A stretch of 64,000 nt of DNA, taken from NCBI GenBank assembly GCA_048158365.1, contig JBLLNL010000003.1. One strand, given 5' to 3'. Under the pieces are notes generated by a model, which saw only the letters and a program-made list of their open reading frames with translations, was not told the DNA's origin and made no database searches. Positions within the stretch are counted from its first letter, which is position 1, and every line of letters starts with the position of its first letter. The stretch is from Azoarcus_F sp048158365. Its GTDB lineage: Bacteria > Pseudomonadota > Gammaproteobacteria > Burkholderiales > Rhodocyclaceae. This document shows, piece after piece, positions 14,890 through 23,582 of the stretch. The translations under genes and the position numbers were made by a program.

Positions 14890-16719
14890 ATGACCATCAC
14901 GACCGCCCCCGCTCCCGCCCTTCACATTCTGGACCACGTGTTCGGCTACACCGCCTTTCGGGGCGAGCAGCAGGCGATCGTCGAGCATGTGGCCGGCGGA
15001 GGCGATGCGCTGGTGCTGATGCCCACCGGCGGCGGGAAATCCCTGTGCTACCAGATCCCGGCCCTGCTGCGCGACGGCACCGCGATCGTCGTGTCGCCGC
15101 TCATCGCACTGATGCACGACCAGGTCAGCGCATTGGTCGAGGCGGGAGTGTCGGCCGCCTTCCTCAATTCCAGCCTGGACGCGGAAGCCGGCCGCGCGGT
15201 GGAAAGACGCCTGTTCGACGGTGATCTCGACCTCCTCTATGTCGCGCCCGAACGCCTGATGACGCCGCGCTTTCTGGATCAGCTCGATCACCTGCGCGAC
15301 ACCCGGCGCCTGGCGCTGTTCGCGATCGACGAGGCCCACTGCGTGTCGCAATGGGGTCATGACTTCCGGCCGGAATATCTGCAGCTATCCATCCTGCCCG
15401 AGCGCTATCCGGCGATTCCCCGCATCGCACTGACCGCCACCGCCGACCGGCAGACCCGCGAGGAGATCGCGGCGCGGCTGCGCCTGGACACGGCCCGGCG
15501 CTTCATCTCCAGTTTCGACCGACCGAACATCCGTTACACCATCGTCGAGAAGCACGATCCACGCCGCCAGTTGCTCGGTTTCATCCGAGAGGAATGCCTG
15601 GGCGACGCGGGCATCGTGTACTGCCTGTCGCGGCGCAAGGTCGAGGAGACGGCCGCGTGGCTGCAGGAGCAGGGCATCACGGCCCTGCCCTACCATGCCG
15701 GCATGCCGGTAGAGCAGCGCTCCGCGAACCAGATCCGCTTCCTGCGCGAGGATGGCATCGTGATGGTGGCGACGATCGCGTTCGGCATGGGCATCGACAA
15801 GCCGGACGTGCGCTTCGTCGCGCATCTGGACCTGCCGCGCTCGATCGAAGGCTATTACCAGGAGACCGGTCGGGCCGGCCGCGACGGCCTGCCCGCACAG
15901 GCGTGGATGACCTGGGGCGCACAGGACGTGGTTCAGCAGCGCCGCATGGTGGACGAGTCCGAGGCCGACGAGACCTTCAAGCGCCTCGCGCGCAACCGTC
16001 TGGACGTGCTGGTCGGACTGGTCGAGGCGACCGATTGCCGGCGTCAGCACCTGCTCGCCTATTTCGGTGAAGCCGCCACGCCCTGCGGCAACTGCGACAA
16101 CTGCCTGCATCCGCCGCAGACCTGGGATGCGACCGAGGCGGCGCGCAAGGCGCTGTCATGCGTCTACCGCACCGGACAGCGCTATGGCGCCGGACACCTG
16201 ATCGACGTGCTGCGCGGCGAGATGACCGACAAGGTGCGCGAACGCGGTCACGACACGATCAGCACCTTCGGCATCGGGGCGGAGCTTGACGAGAAGGGCT
16301 GGCGCACGGTCTTTCGTCAGCTCGTCGCACGCGAATTGCTCGCGGTCGATCATGAGCGTTACAACGCGTTGATGCTGACCGACCATGCCAGACCGCTGCT
16401 GCGCGGAGACGCGCGCTTTGACTTGCGCGTGGAAAGGGAACGGCCCCGCACCCGCGCGAAGCGGCGCAGCAGCGGAAGCCTGGATATTCCGGGCGGCATT
16501 CCGACGACGCTGTTCGATCGTCTGCGCGCGTGGCGGGCCGAACAGGCGAAGGAACGCAATGTGCCCGCCTACGTGATCTTTCACGATGCGACGCTGCGCG
16601 AGATTGCGATCGCGCGCCCGCGCAGCGTGGCCGATCTGGCCGTCATCAGCGGTATCGGCGACCGCAAGCTCGAGGCCTACGGCGAGGCGATCCTCGAGGT
16701 GGTCGCCCGCACCACGTAA
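14890..16719 (+). CDS. recQ: ATP-dependent DNA helicase RecQ
   Basis: A 609-residue RecQ helicase, the same length as the E. coli enzyme; it unwinds DNA 3'-5' in recombination and fork repair. The Walker A MPTGGGKS includes Lys50; the DEAH box is at residues 147-150 in IDEAHCVSQWGHDFRPEY; the C-terminal helicase half has QETGRAGRDGLPA; the zinc-binding Cys cluster (CRRQHLLAYFGE then CGNCDNC) and winged helix follow, and an HRDC domain (about 530-605) ends the protein. An ATG three codons upstream at 14881 is an alternative start. It converges with the FKBP gene 18 bases downstream. Confidence 0.96.
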   Translation: MTITTAPAPALHILDHVFGYTAFRGEQQAIVEHVAGGGDALVLMPTGGGKSLCYQIPALLRDGTAIVVSPLIALMHDQVSALVEAGVSAAFLNSSLDAEAGRAVERRLFDGDLDLLYVAPERLMTPRFLDQLDHLRDTRRLALFAIDEAHCVSQWGHDFRPEYLQLSILPERYPAIPRIALTATADRQTREEIAARLRLDTARRFISSFDRPNIRYTIVEKHDPRRQLLGFIREECLGDAGIVYCLSRRKVEETAAWLQEQGITALPYHAGMPVEQRSANQIRFLREDGIVMVATIAFGMGIDKPDVRFVAHLDLPRSIEGYYQETGRAGRDGLPAQAWMTWGAQDVVQQRRMVDESEADETFKRLARNRLDVLVGLVEATDCRRQHLLAYFGEAATPCGNCDNCLHPPQTWDATEAARKALSCVYRTGQRYGAGHLIDVLRGEMTDKVRERGHDTISTFGIGAELDEKGWRTVFRQLVARELLAVDHERYNALMLTDHARPLLRGDARFDLRVERERPRTRAKRRSSGSLDIPGGIPTTLFDRLRAWRAEQAKERNVPAYVIFHDATLREIAIARPRSVADLAVISGIGDRKLEAYGEAILEVVARTT

Positions 16720-16737
16720 GCCCGGATCAGTTGCAGG

Positions 16738-17082
16738 TCACAGCACCTTCAGCAATTCGACTTCGAACACCAGCGTCGCATTGGGCGGAATCACGCCGCC
16801 GGCACCACGCGCGCCGTAGCCGAGTTCGGGCGGAATCGTGAGCTTGCGCCGACCGCCTTCCTGCATGCCCTGCACCCCCTCGTCCCAGCCGCGGATCACA
16901 TGGCCTGCCCCGAGAGGAAACTGGAACGGGTCGTTGCGATCCTTGCTCGAATCGAACTTGCGGCCGTCGGTCAGCCAGCCGGTGTAATGAACCGAGACCG
17001 TCTTGCCCTTCTCGGCCACGGCACCGTCGCCGGATGCCAGCTCTTCGAACACGAGGCCGCTGGGAAGGGTTTGCTGGGTCAT
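16738..17082 (-). CDS. FKBP-type peptidyl-prolyl cis-trans isomerase
   Basis: A 114-residue single-domain FKBP (no signal peptide, so cytoplasmic) that catalyses prolyl isomerisation. Family motifs include VSVHYTGWLTDGRKFDSS (about 29-46), HVIRGWDEGVQGM (61-73), GYGARGAGGVIPPNATLVFEV (88-108). The start at 17080-17082 has AGGAGGT six bases upstream; an upstream extension of 37 codons is discarded. It lies downstream of msrA in the same orientation with about 150 bases between them. Confidence 0.94.
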   Translation of the reverse strand: MTQQTLPSGLVFEELASGDGAVAEKGKTVSVHYTGWLTDGRKFDSSKDRNDPFQFPLGAGHVIRGWDEGVQGMQEGGRRKLTIPPELGYGARGAGGVIPPNATLVFEVELLKVL

Positions 17083-17230
17083 GTGGAACCTCCTGAAAGT
17101 GCCGGCGCGGATCGCCGGCGTTGAAAGAAGCTTGTGCAGCGACGCAAAGCGCGTTCTTGCGGCTTGCGCTGCCCGATGGCCCGAATGTGTCATGCCTACG
17201 GCGTCCGGCGACCACTCCGGATCGACGGGC

Positions 17231-17791
17231 TTACCCGCGCTTACGGCGCTTTGCGAAGTTCTCGCGAAACTTCGCGATCTTCGGTGCGACGACGTACTGG
17301 CAGTAGGGCTGATCCGAATTCTTCGCGTAATAGTCGCGATGGTGGTCTTCGGCCGGCCAGAAGGTCTGCGCCCGCTCGACCCGGGTGACGATCGCCGACG
17401 GGAACACCCGCTGCTCCCCCATCTCCTCGATCAAGGCCAGCGCATCATGCAGTTGCGCATCGGTGGTCGGGAAAATCGCCGAGCGGTATTGGGTGCCGAT
17501 GTCGTTGCCCTGGCGGTTCAGCGTGGTCGGATCGTGAATGACGAAGAAGATCTCGAGCAGATCGCGAAAGCTGATCCGCTCCGGATCGAATTCGATCCGC
17601 ACGACTTCCGCGTGACCGGTTCCGCCCTCGCAGACTTCGTGATAAGTCGGGGATGCCACCTTGCCGCCACAGTAGCCTGGCTCTACCGACAGCACCCCTT
17701 CGACATCGACGAAAACCGCCTCCAGGCACCAGAAACACCCGCCGCCCAGGATCGCTGTTTCGATTCGAATGTCCGTCGTCAATCGGGTCAT
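17231..17791 (-). CDS. msrA: peptide methionine sulfoxide reductase MsrA
   Basis: A 186-residue MsrA that reduces the S-epimer of methionine sulfoxide in oxidised proteins. The active-site GCFWC motif (Cys19 and Cys22) is near the N-terminus, with GYCGG and the HAEVVRIEFDP strand. The start is fixed by AGGAGGTGA upstream of the ATG at 17789-17791. No MsrB domain is fused. It lies 62 bases downstream of trpC in the same orientation, so it may be read from the trp operon or its own promoter. Confidence 0.95.
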   Translation of the reverse strand: MTRLTTDIRIETAILGGGCFWCLEAVFVDVEGVLSVEPGYCGGKVASPTYHEVCEGGTGHAEVVRIEFDPERISFRDLLEIFFVIHDPTTLNRQGNDIGTQYRSAIFPTTDAQLHDALALIEEMGEQRVFPSAIVTRVERAQTFWPAEDHHRDYYAKNSDQPYCQYVVAPKIAKFRENFAKRRKRG

Positions 17792-17853
17792 GCAATCACC
17801 TCCTGCTCGTGTTCGTGTGCGTTGAGACAACGACACGGGCACATCATTCCGCA

Positions 17854-18642
17854 CTATCCGAACAGCGCGCGCAAACCCGCGCCCGGGTCCTCGACACGCA
17901 TGAAGGCCTCGCCGACCAGGAAGGCATTCACGTCATGGGCACGCATCAGCGCGACGTCCCCGGGCCTCAGGATGCCGGATTCGGTCACGACGATGCGCTC
18001 TGCAGGGATCCGCTCGAGCAGGTCGAGGGTGGTCTGCAGGCTGACCTCGAAACTGCGCAGATCGCGGTTGTTGATGCCGAGCAAAGGCGTATCGAGCTCC
18101 AGCGCGAGCGACAGTTCCGCCGCATCATGCACTTCGACCAGAACCGCCATGCCCAATTGCTGCGCGATCGCCTCCATCTCCCGCATCTGCGCAAGGTCGA
18201 GCGCGGCGGCGATCAGCAGGATCGCATCCGCGCCCATCGCGCGGGCCTCATAGACCTGCCACGGATCGACCATGAAGTCCTTGCGCAATACCGGCAGCGC
18301 GCACGCCGCCCGCGCCGCCTCGAGATAATCGGCCGAGCCCTGGAAGAACTCGCGGTCGGTCAGCACCGACAGGCAGGCCGCGCCCGCCGCTTCATACGCG
18401 CGCGCGATCTCGGCGGGACGGAAATCGGCCCGGATGACGCCCCTGGACGGACTGGCCTTCTTGATCTCCGCGATGACGGCGGGCTGACCGTTCGCGATCC
18501 GGTCGCGAACGGCGGCGACGAAATCCCGCACGCGCGGTGCCGCAGCCGCATCGGCCTCGATCGACGTCCGCGGCCGCAGGACGAGCCCCGCCTCGACTTC
18601 CCGGTGCTTGACCGCGATGATTCGCTTCAGTATGTCGCTCAT
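17854..18642 (-). CDS. trpC: indole-3-glycerol phosphate synthase
   Basis: A 262-residue TIM-barrel enzyme that closes the indole ring from CdRP in tryptophan synthesis. Family motifs include PAVIAEIKKASPSRGVIR (about 53-70), VLRKDFMVDPWQVYEARAMG (118-137), and LGINNRDLRSFEV (188-200) with the conserved NNRDL; TESG (near 220) closes the active site. It follows trpD by 18 bases and ends the trpEGDC run. It is monofunctional, not fused to TrpF. Confidence 0.96.
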   Translation of the reverse strand: MSDILKRIIAVKHREVEAGLVLRPRTSIEADAAAAPRVRDFVAAVRDRIANGQPAVIAEIKKASPSRGVIRADFRPAEIARAYEAAGAACLSVLTDREFFQGSADYLEAARAACALPVLRKDFMVDPWQVYEARAMGADAILLIAAALDLAQMREMEAIAQQLGMAVLVEVHDAAELSLALELDTPLLGINNRDLRSFEVSLQTTLDLLERIPAERIVVTESGILRPGDVALMRAHDVNAFLVGEAFMRVEDPGAGLRALFG

Positions 18643-18660
18643 GTGGATCCCGACCAGAGT

Positions 18661-19692
18661 TCAGCCCGCCGTGCGGGTGAAGCGGACGAATTGGTCCAGT
18701 TTCGCTCGCGCAGCCCCGCTTGCGATGAGTTCGCGGGCACGCCGGATGCCCTCGGCAATGGAATCGCACAGGTTGGCCGTGTATAGCGCCACGCCGGCAT
18801 TCAGGATTACGATCTCGCGTGCCGGTCCGGGTTTGTTCTCCAGCGCACCGAGCAGCGTGTCCATGGATTCCTCGACGTTTTCCACGCGCAGATTGCGGCT
18901 GCCGGCCATGGCCAGGTCGAAGTCCTCCGGGTGGATCTCGTACTCGATAATCCTGCCATCCTTGAGTTCTCCGACCATCGTCGCCGCGCCGAGGCTGACC
19001 TCGTCCATGCCGTCCAGGCCGTAGACCACCAGCACGTGATTGGCACCGAGGCGCTCCATGACCCGCGCCTGGATGCCGACCAGGTCGGGATGGAACACGC
19101 CCATCAATGTGTTCGGCGCACCCGCCGGATTGGTCAACGGCCCGAGAATGTTGAAGAGGGTCCGGACACCCATCTCGCGCCGCACCGGTGCGACATTCTT
19201 CATTGCGCTGTGGTGATTGGGCGCGAACATGAATCCGATGCCGGTCGCCTCGATACAGTCGGCCACCTGCTGCGGCGACATCGCGAGGTTGACCCCGAGC
19301 GCCTCCAGCACGTCCGCACTGCCGCTCTTGGACGACACGCTGCGGTTGCCATGCTTGGCCACCCGCGCACCGGCCGCGGCTGCGACGAAGATCGTCGCGG
19401 TCGAGATGTTGAAGGTGTTGGCGCCGTCGCCGCCGGTTCCGACCACGTCCAGGAAGTGCTCATGCGGCGGCGGCACGGTCACCCGCATGGACAGCTCGCG
19501 CATCACCGTGGCCGCCGCGGCGATCTCGCCGATCGTCTCCTTCTTGACCCTCAGGCCGGTCAGAATCGCGGCCGTCATCACTGGGGACACCTCGCCGGCC
19601 ATGATCTGACGCATCAGCGACAGCATCTCGTCATAGAAGATCTCGCGGTGGTCGATCGTGCGCTGCAGGGCTTCCTGTGCGGTAATGGACAT
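18661..19692 (-). CDS. trpD: anthranilate phosphoribosyltransferase
   Basis: A 343-residue TrpD that transfers phosphoribose from PRPP to anthranilate. It has the glycine-rich DVVGTGGDGANTFNISTA (about 84-101), KHGNRSVSSKSGSADVLEALG (115-135) and HHSAMKNVAPVRREMGVRTLFN (about 164-185), all characteristic. The separate trpD and trpG genes match betaproteobacterial practice. It lies 102 bases downstream of trpG and 18 bases upstream of trpC. Confidence 0.96.
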   Translation of the reverse strand: MSITAQEALQRTIDHREIFYDEMLSLMRQIMAGEVSPVMTAAILTGLRVKKETIGEIAAAATVMRELSMRVTVPPPHEHFLDVVGTGGDGANTFNISTATIFVAAAAGARVAKHGNRSVSSKSGSADVLEALGVNLAMSPQQVADCIEATGIGFMFAPNHHSAMKNVAPVRREMGVRTLFNILGPLTNPAGAPNTLMGVFHPDLVGIQARVMERLGANHVLVVYGLDGMDEVSLGAATMVGELKDGRIIEYEIHPEDFDLAMAGSRNLRVENVEESMDTLLGALENKPGPAREIVILNAGVALYTANLCDSIAEGIRRARELIASGAARAKLDQFVRFTRTAG

Positions 19693-19794
19693 GTTGGACG
19701 TTCCTGATTGACGTTTTTTACGATGAAATCGAGATGGCCTGACGCGCAGCGGACGGATGTGCGCCCGAGGACGCTCCGGCCACCGGGACCCGCG

Positions 19795-20370
19795 TCAGGC
19801 CGGCACCGGCTCCGAAAGGAAGTTGCGCAGCAGATCGTGCCCGCACTCGCTCATGATCGACTCCGGATGAAACTGCACCCCTTCGACCGCGAGCGTCCTG
19901 TGACGTACGCCCATGATCTCGCCATCCTCGGTCCAGGCGGTGATCGCAAGACACTCGGGCAGCGTCTCGCGTTCGATCGCGAGCGAATGGTAACGGGTGC
20001 ACACCAATGGATCGGGCAGCCCCCTGAACACGCCTTCGCCCGAATGCCGGACCGGCGAGGTCTTGCCATGCATCAGGCGCTTGGCATGCACGATGCGACC
20101 GCCGAACGCGACACCGATGCTCTGATGTCCGAGACAGACGCCGAGGATCGGTATCTTGCCGGCGAAGGCCTCGATGGCCGGCACCGAGATCCCGGCCTGG
20201 GCCGGCGCACACGGGCCCGGCGAGATCACCAGCTGCGACGGACGCAGCGCAGCGATCTGCTCCAGCGTGATCTCGTCGTTGCGAAACACCTTGACCACCG
20301 CACCCAGTTCGCCGAGATACTGCACCAGGTTGTAGGTGAAGCTGTCGTAGTTGTCGATCATCAGCAGCAT
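19795..20370 (-). CDS. trpG: anthranilate synthase glutamine amidotransferase component
   Basis: A 191-residue class I glutamine amidotransferase that supplies ammonia to TrpE. The catalytic triad is visible: Cys79 in GVCLGHQ, and His/Glu in the C-terminal VQFHPES motif. DNYDSFTYNLVQYLGELG opens the protein, as expected. It may also serve p-aminobenzoate synthase (PabA role), as single-copy TrpG proteins often do; this cannot be judged from the window. It follows trpE by 73 bases. Confidence 0.95.
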   Translation of the reverse strand: MLLMIDNYDSFTYNLVQYLGELGAVVKVFRNDEITLEQIAALRPSQLVISPGPCAPAQAGISVPAIEAFAGKIPILGVCLGHQSIGVAFGGRIVHAKRLMHGKTSPVRHSGEGVFRGLPDPLVCTRYHSLAIERETLPECLAITAWTEDGEIMGVRHRTLAVEGVQFHPESIMSECGHDLLRNFLSEPVPA

Positions 20371-20443
20371 GGCCGCATTCCTCGCAGGGATTCGATAGGG
20401 GCGCGTGACACCGGGACGCGCCCGCACATGGCATTCGCGTCGC

Positions 20444-21931
20444 TCAGGCTGCCGGGGTATCCAGCCCGGACTCCGCCATCTCGGCGGCGCGCAGCATCGC
20501 GCGCGCCTTGCTGCGCGTCTCCTGCCATTCGGCATCGGGATCGGAGTCGGCGACGATGCCGGCACCCGCCTGAACGTGGATCTGCCCGTCCTTGAGCACC
20601 GCGGTGCGGATCGCGATCGCGAGATCCATGTCGCCATGAAAGCCGATGTAGCCCGCCGCCCCGGCATAGACGCCGCGCTTGACCGGTTCGAGTTCGTCGA
20701 TGATCTCCATCGCACGCACTTTGGGGGCACCCGACACGGTGCCGGCCGGAAAAGCGGCGCGCAGCACCGCCAGTGCATTGAGCTCGTCCTTGAGCCGCCC
20801 CTCGACGTTCGACACGATGTGCATCACATGCGAGTAGCGCTCGACATTGAACTGCTCGGTAACCCGGACCGAGCCGATCTCGGACACGCGACCGGCATCA
20901 TTGCGACCCAGATCGAGCAGTTGCAGGTGCTCGGCCCGTTCCTTCTCGTCGGCCAGCAAATCCTTTTCAAGGGCCTCGTCCTCGGCAGGGTTGCTGCCGC
21001 GCCGGCGCGTACCGGCGATCGGACGAACCGTCACCCGCTTGCCACCACCGTCGTCGTCGAGCCGCACCAGGATCTCGGGTGACGCGCCGACGACATGGAA
21101 GTCCTCGAAGTTGAAATAGAACATGTAGGGCGAGGGGTTCAGCGTACGGATCGCGCGGTACAGCGCCAGCGGGCTTGCCGCGTAGGGCTTGCTCATGCGC
21201 TGCGACAGCACCACCTGCATGATGTCGCCGTCGACGATGTACTGCTTGGCCTTCGCCACCGCATCCTTGAAGGCCGCTTCACCGAAGCTGGACACCGCCT
21301 CCTGCGGCGCAGCACACGTGTCCTGCGGAATCCGGACCGGCTCGCGCAGGCGGGCGAGCAGTTCACGCAAGCGCTTCTTCGCGCGCTTGAACGCACCCGG
21401 CACCTCCGGCTCGGCGTAGACGACCAGCGTCAGCTTGCCCGACAGGTTGTCGACGATCGCGATCTCCTCGGACAGCAGCAGCAGGATGTCCGGTGTGCCG
21501 AGTTCATCCGGCTTCTCGGTGCCGGCCAGTCGCGGTTCGATGTAGCGCACAGTGTCGTAGCCGAAACACCCGACCAACCCCCCCGCGAAACGCGGCAGAC
21601 CGTCGCGCGGCGGCACCTTGATGCGCGCCATGAACTCGGCGACGTAGTTGAGCGGATCACCGTAGTCGCGCCGCTCGACCAGCCGGTTGCCGGTCAGCAG
21701 CAAGGCCGATCGACCATAGACCTCCAGGCGGGTCGAGGCAGCCAGACCGATCATCGAATAGCGGCCGAAACGCTCCCCACCCTGCACCGACTCGAGCAGG
21801 TAGCTCCACGGCTCGTTGGCCAGCTTCAGGTAGATCGAAAGGGGGGTATCGAGATCCGCGAACGTTTCCAGCGTCACCGGAATACGGTTGTATCCCTTGG
21901 CTGCAAGTTCGTTGAATTCCTGCTCAAGCAT
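20444..21931 (-). CDS. trpE: anthranilate synthase component I
   Basis: A 495-residue chorismate-using enzyme that makes anthranilate with TrpG. The N-terminal part has LLESVQGGERFGRYSMIG, the Ser-containing region of the Trp feedback site; the C-terminal catalytic half has VVLSQRMSKPY, GASPEILVR, RPIAGTRRRG, HLQLLDLGRNDAGRVS and FPAGTVSGAPKVRAMEII. The ATG at 21929-21931 follows a TGGAG ribosome site. A predicted leader peptide with two Trp codons lies 72 bases upstream, so expression may be attenuated by charged tRNA-Trp. Confidence 0.96.
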   Translation of the reverse strand: MLEQEFNELAAKGYNRIPVTLETFADLDTPLSIYLKLANEPWSYLLESVQGGERFGRYSMIGLAASTRLEVYGRSALLLTGNRLVERRDYGDPLNYVAEFMARIKVPPRDGLPRFAGGLVGCFGYDTVRYIEPRLAGTEKPDELGTPDILLLLSEEIAIVDNLSGKLTLVVYAEPEVPGAFKRAKKRLRELLARLREPVRIPQDTCAAPQEAVSSFGEAAFKDAVAKAKQYIVDGDIMQVVLSQRMSKPYAASPLALYRAIRTLNPSPYMFYFNFEDFHVVGASPEILVRLDDDGGGKRVTVRPIAGTRRRGSNPAEDEALEKDLLADEKERAEHLQLLDLGRNDAGRVSEIGSVRVTEQFNVERYSHVMHIVSNVEGRLKDELNALAVLRAAFPAGTVSGAPKVRAMEIIDELEPVKRGVYAGAAGYIGFHGDMDLAIAIRTAVLKDGQIHVQAGAGIVADSDPDAEWQETRSKARAMLRAAEMAESGLDTPAA

Positions 21932-21971
21932 GGAGACTCCAGAAACATCGTTGGTTCTGTGTTGCGAGGAC

Positions 21972-22026
21972 CGCGGGCGCTTTGTCCCGCGCAGCACGGC
22001 GCGTTATTGTCGGCCCGAGGGCCAAC
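21972..22026 (-). promoter_or_regulatory. putative trp attenuation region upstream of trpE
   Basis: In the leftward transcript a 7-bp hairpin (GTTGGCC, loop CTCG, GGCCGAC; 22026-22009) covers the second Trp codon and end of the leader ORF. Downstream, CGCGGG and CCCGCG (21991-21972) can form a second hairpin, competing with an alternative CGCGC/GCGCG pairing just before it. The layout resembles an amino acid attenuator, but no U-tract follows the last hairpin, so a Rho-dependent or translational mechanism is as likely. Confidence 0.45.
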
Positions 22027-22060
22027 CACGCCAGCAGACCGGAGCGGCGCTGCCGGGCAT
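22004..22060 (-). CDS. trpL: trp leader peptide with two Trp codons
   Basis: An 18-residue open frame, MPGSAAPVCWRGWPSGRQ, starting at the ATG 22058-22060 and ending in TAA at 22004-22006. Two Trp codons separated by two codons (W-R-G-W) in a peptide this short, at a trpE promoter-proximal position, are the hallmark of a tryptophan-operon leader peptide. A clear AAGGA lies about five bases upstream of the ATG. Hairpins overlap and follow the Trp codons. Homology cannot be used for so short a peptide, so the call rests on codon content, ribosome site and position. Confidence 0.6.
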   Translation of the reverse strand: MPGSAAPVCWRGWPSGRQ

Positions 22061-22135
22061 GAAGTCCTTGCGAGAAACCCTGATTCCGTATGTCACGATG
22101 TCGAGCGGTGGCTGTCGTGGGTGAGCGATGAAGGA

Positions 22136-22813
22136 TCAGCGCGGAGCGATCCGATCGAGCGCTTCGTAGGCGGTCGATAGTAGCCCATCGCATTCGATGG
22201 TGTCCACCGGCATGCCCTCGCTGTAACCATAGGTCACCAGCAACACCGGGACGCCGGCGCCGCGGGCCGCCAGCGCGTCATTGGCCGAGTCGCCGATCAT
22301 CAGCGCCCGGTCGAGCGGAGTGCCGAGCAGTTTGCACGCATGGACCACCACGGCCGGATCCGGCTTCTTGACCGGCAGCGTGTCGCCGCTGACCACGACC
22401 GAGAAGTAACCGGCCAGGCCCATGCGCTCGATCAATGGCAGCGTGAAAGCCTCGGCCTTGTTGGTGACGCAGGCCAGGCGCAGATTGCGCGCCCGCATCG
22501 CATCCAGCGTATCGATGACTCCCGGGAAGACGGTCGAGCGGCTGCCGTTGACTTCGGCATAGTGATGGCGGAAACGGGCCACCGCATGTTCGATCTCCGC
22601 GTCGGACGCCTCGTAACCGTCGGTCAGGCAGCGGCGCACCAGATTCGGAATGCCCTTGCCGACGAAGGCGCGAATCTCGTCCAGCGTGCGCTGCGGCCGA
22701 GCGATATCGGCCAGCATGCTGTTCGCGGCTTCGGCCAGATCATTCACCGTGTCGAGCAGCGTGCCATCAAGATCGAACAGCACCGACTCGACCCGGAAGA
22801 GGTCCGAAGTCAT
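22136..22813 (-). CDS. gph: phosphoglycolate phosphatase
   Basis: A 225-residue HAD-superfamily hydrolase that dephosphorylates 2-phosphoglycolate formed in DNA repair or by oxygenase activity. The nucleophile motif FDLDGTLLDT holds Asp14 and Asp16; motif II TNK, the Lys of KKPDP and the acidic GDSANDALAARGAG motif are all present, with a helical cap between. Its ATG overlaps the rpe stop by four bases. rpe-gph-trpE is the usual betaproteobacterial order. Confidence 0.93.
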   Translation of the reverse strand: MTSDLFRVESVLFDLDGTLLDTVNDLAEAANSMLADIARPQRTLDEIRAFVGKGIPNLVRRCLTDGYEASDAEIEHAVARFRHHYAEVNGSRSTVFPGVIDTLDAMRARNLRLACVTNKAEAFTLPLIERMGLAGYFSVVVSGDTLPVKKPDPAVVVHACKLLGTPLDRALMIGDSANDALAARGAGVPVLLVTYGYSEGMPVDTIECDGLLSTAYEALDRIAPR

Positions 22814-23505
22814 TGCGCCACCGTCGCCAGTTCGGCACGCAGCGCCGCGATCACGCCATCGTAGCGGTTCGGGTCGTCCTCGCGGGCCGCACCGAACACC
22901 GCGGACCCCGCGACGAAGGTGTCGGCACCCGCGCGCGCGATCTCGGCGATGTTGTCGACCTTCACGCCGCCGTCTATCTCGAGCAGGATCCGCCGGCCGC
23001 TGCGCGCCTCGTAAGCATCGAGCTTGTGTCGCGCGGCGCGCAGCTTGTTCAGGGTCTCCGGGATGAACTTCTGGCCGCCGAATCCGGGGTTCACGCTCAT
23101 CAGCAGCACGATGTCGAGCTTGTCGAGCACATGGTCGAGATAATGCAGCGGGGTCGCGGGGTTGAACACGAGTCCGGCCTGGCAGCCGGAATCACGGATC
23201 AGGCCCAGGCTGCGATCGACATGCTCGGACGCTTCGGGGTGAAAGGTGATCAGGTTGGCCCCCGCCTTCGCGAAGTCCGGGATGATCCGATCGACCGGCT
23301 TGACCATCAGATGCACATCGATCGGCGCACCCGTATGCGGACGGATCGCATCGCACACCAGCGGGCCGATGGTCAGGTTGGGTACGTAATGATTGTCCAT
23401 CACGTCGAAATGGATCCAGTCGGCGCCAGCTGCGACGACATCGCGCACCTCCTCGCCCAGGCGGGCAAAGTCGGCAGAGAGCAGGCTTGGGGCTATGCGA
23501 AACAT
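22810..23505 (-). CDS. rpe: ribulose-phosphate 3-epimerase
   Basis: A 231-residue TIM-barrel epimerase interconverting ribulose 5-phosphate and xylulose 5-phosphate. Conserved features are IAPSLLSADFARLGEEV at the start, WIHFDVMDNHYVPNLTIGP (about 30-48) with the catalytic Asp and metal ligands, VHLMV, MSVNPGFGGQKFI (about 137-149) and EIDGGV. The ATG at 23503-23505 has AAGGAAA upstream; six upstream codons are discarded. It is followed by gph with a four-base overlap. Confidence 0.96.
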   Translation of the reverse strand: MFRIAPSLLSADFARLGEEVRDVVAAGADWIHFDVMDNHYVPNLTIGPLVCDAIRPHTGAPIDVHLMVKPVDRIIPDFAKAGANLITFHPEASEHVDRSLGLIRDSGCQAGLVFNPATPLHYLDHVLDKLDIVLLMSVNPGFGGQKFIPETLNKLRAARHKLDAYEARSGRRILLEIDGGVKVDNIAEIARAGADTFVAGSAVFGAAREDDPNRYDGVIAALRAELATVAQ

Positions 23506-23582
23506 CGTCGTTTCCTTATGCATCGGTTTGACCGGATTGTACGCACAAAGCGTTCCGGGGCATCATGTACGAACCGAAGCGC

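Noticed and set aside
21932..22193. 89-residue minus-strand open frame overlapping the trp leader region
   Set aside because: Different frame from the leader peptide, no ribosome site, Arg-rich composition and overlaps the end of gph.
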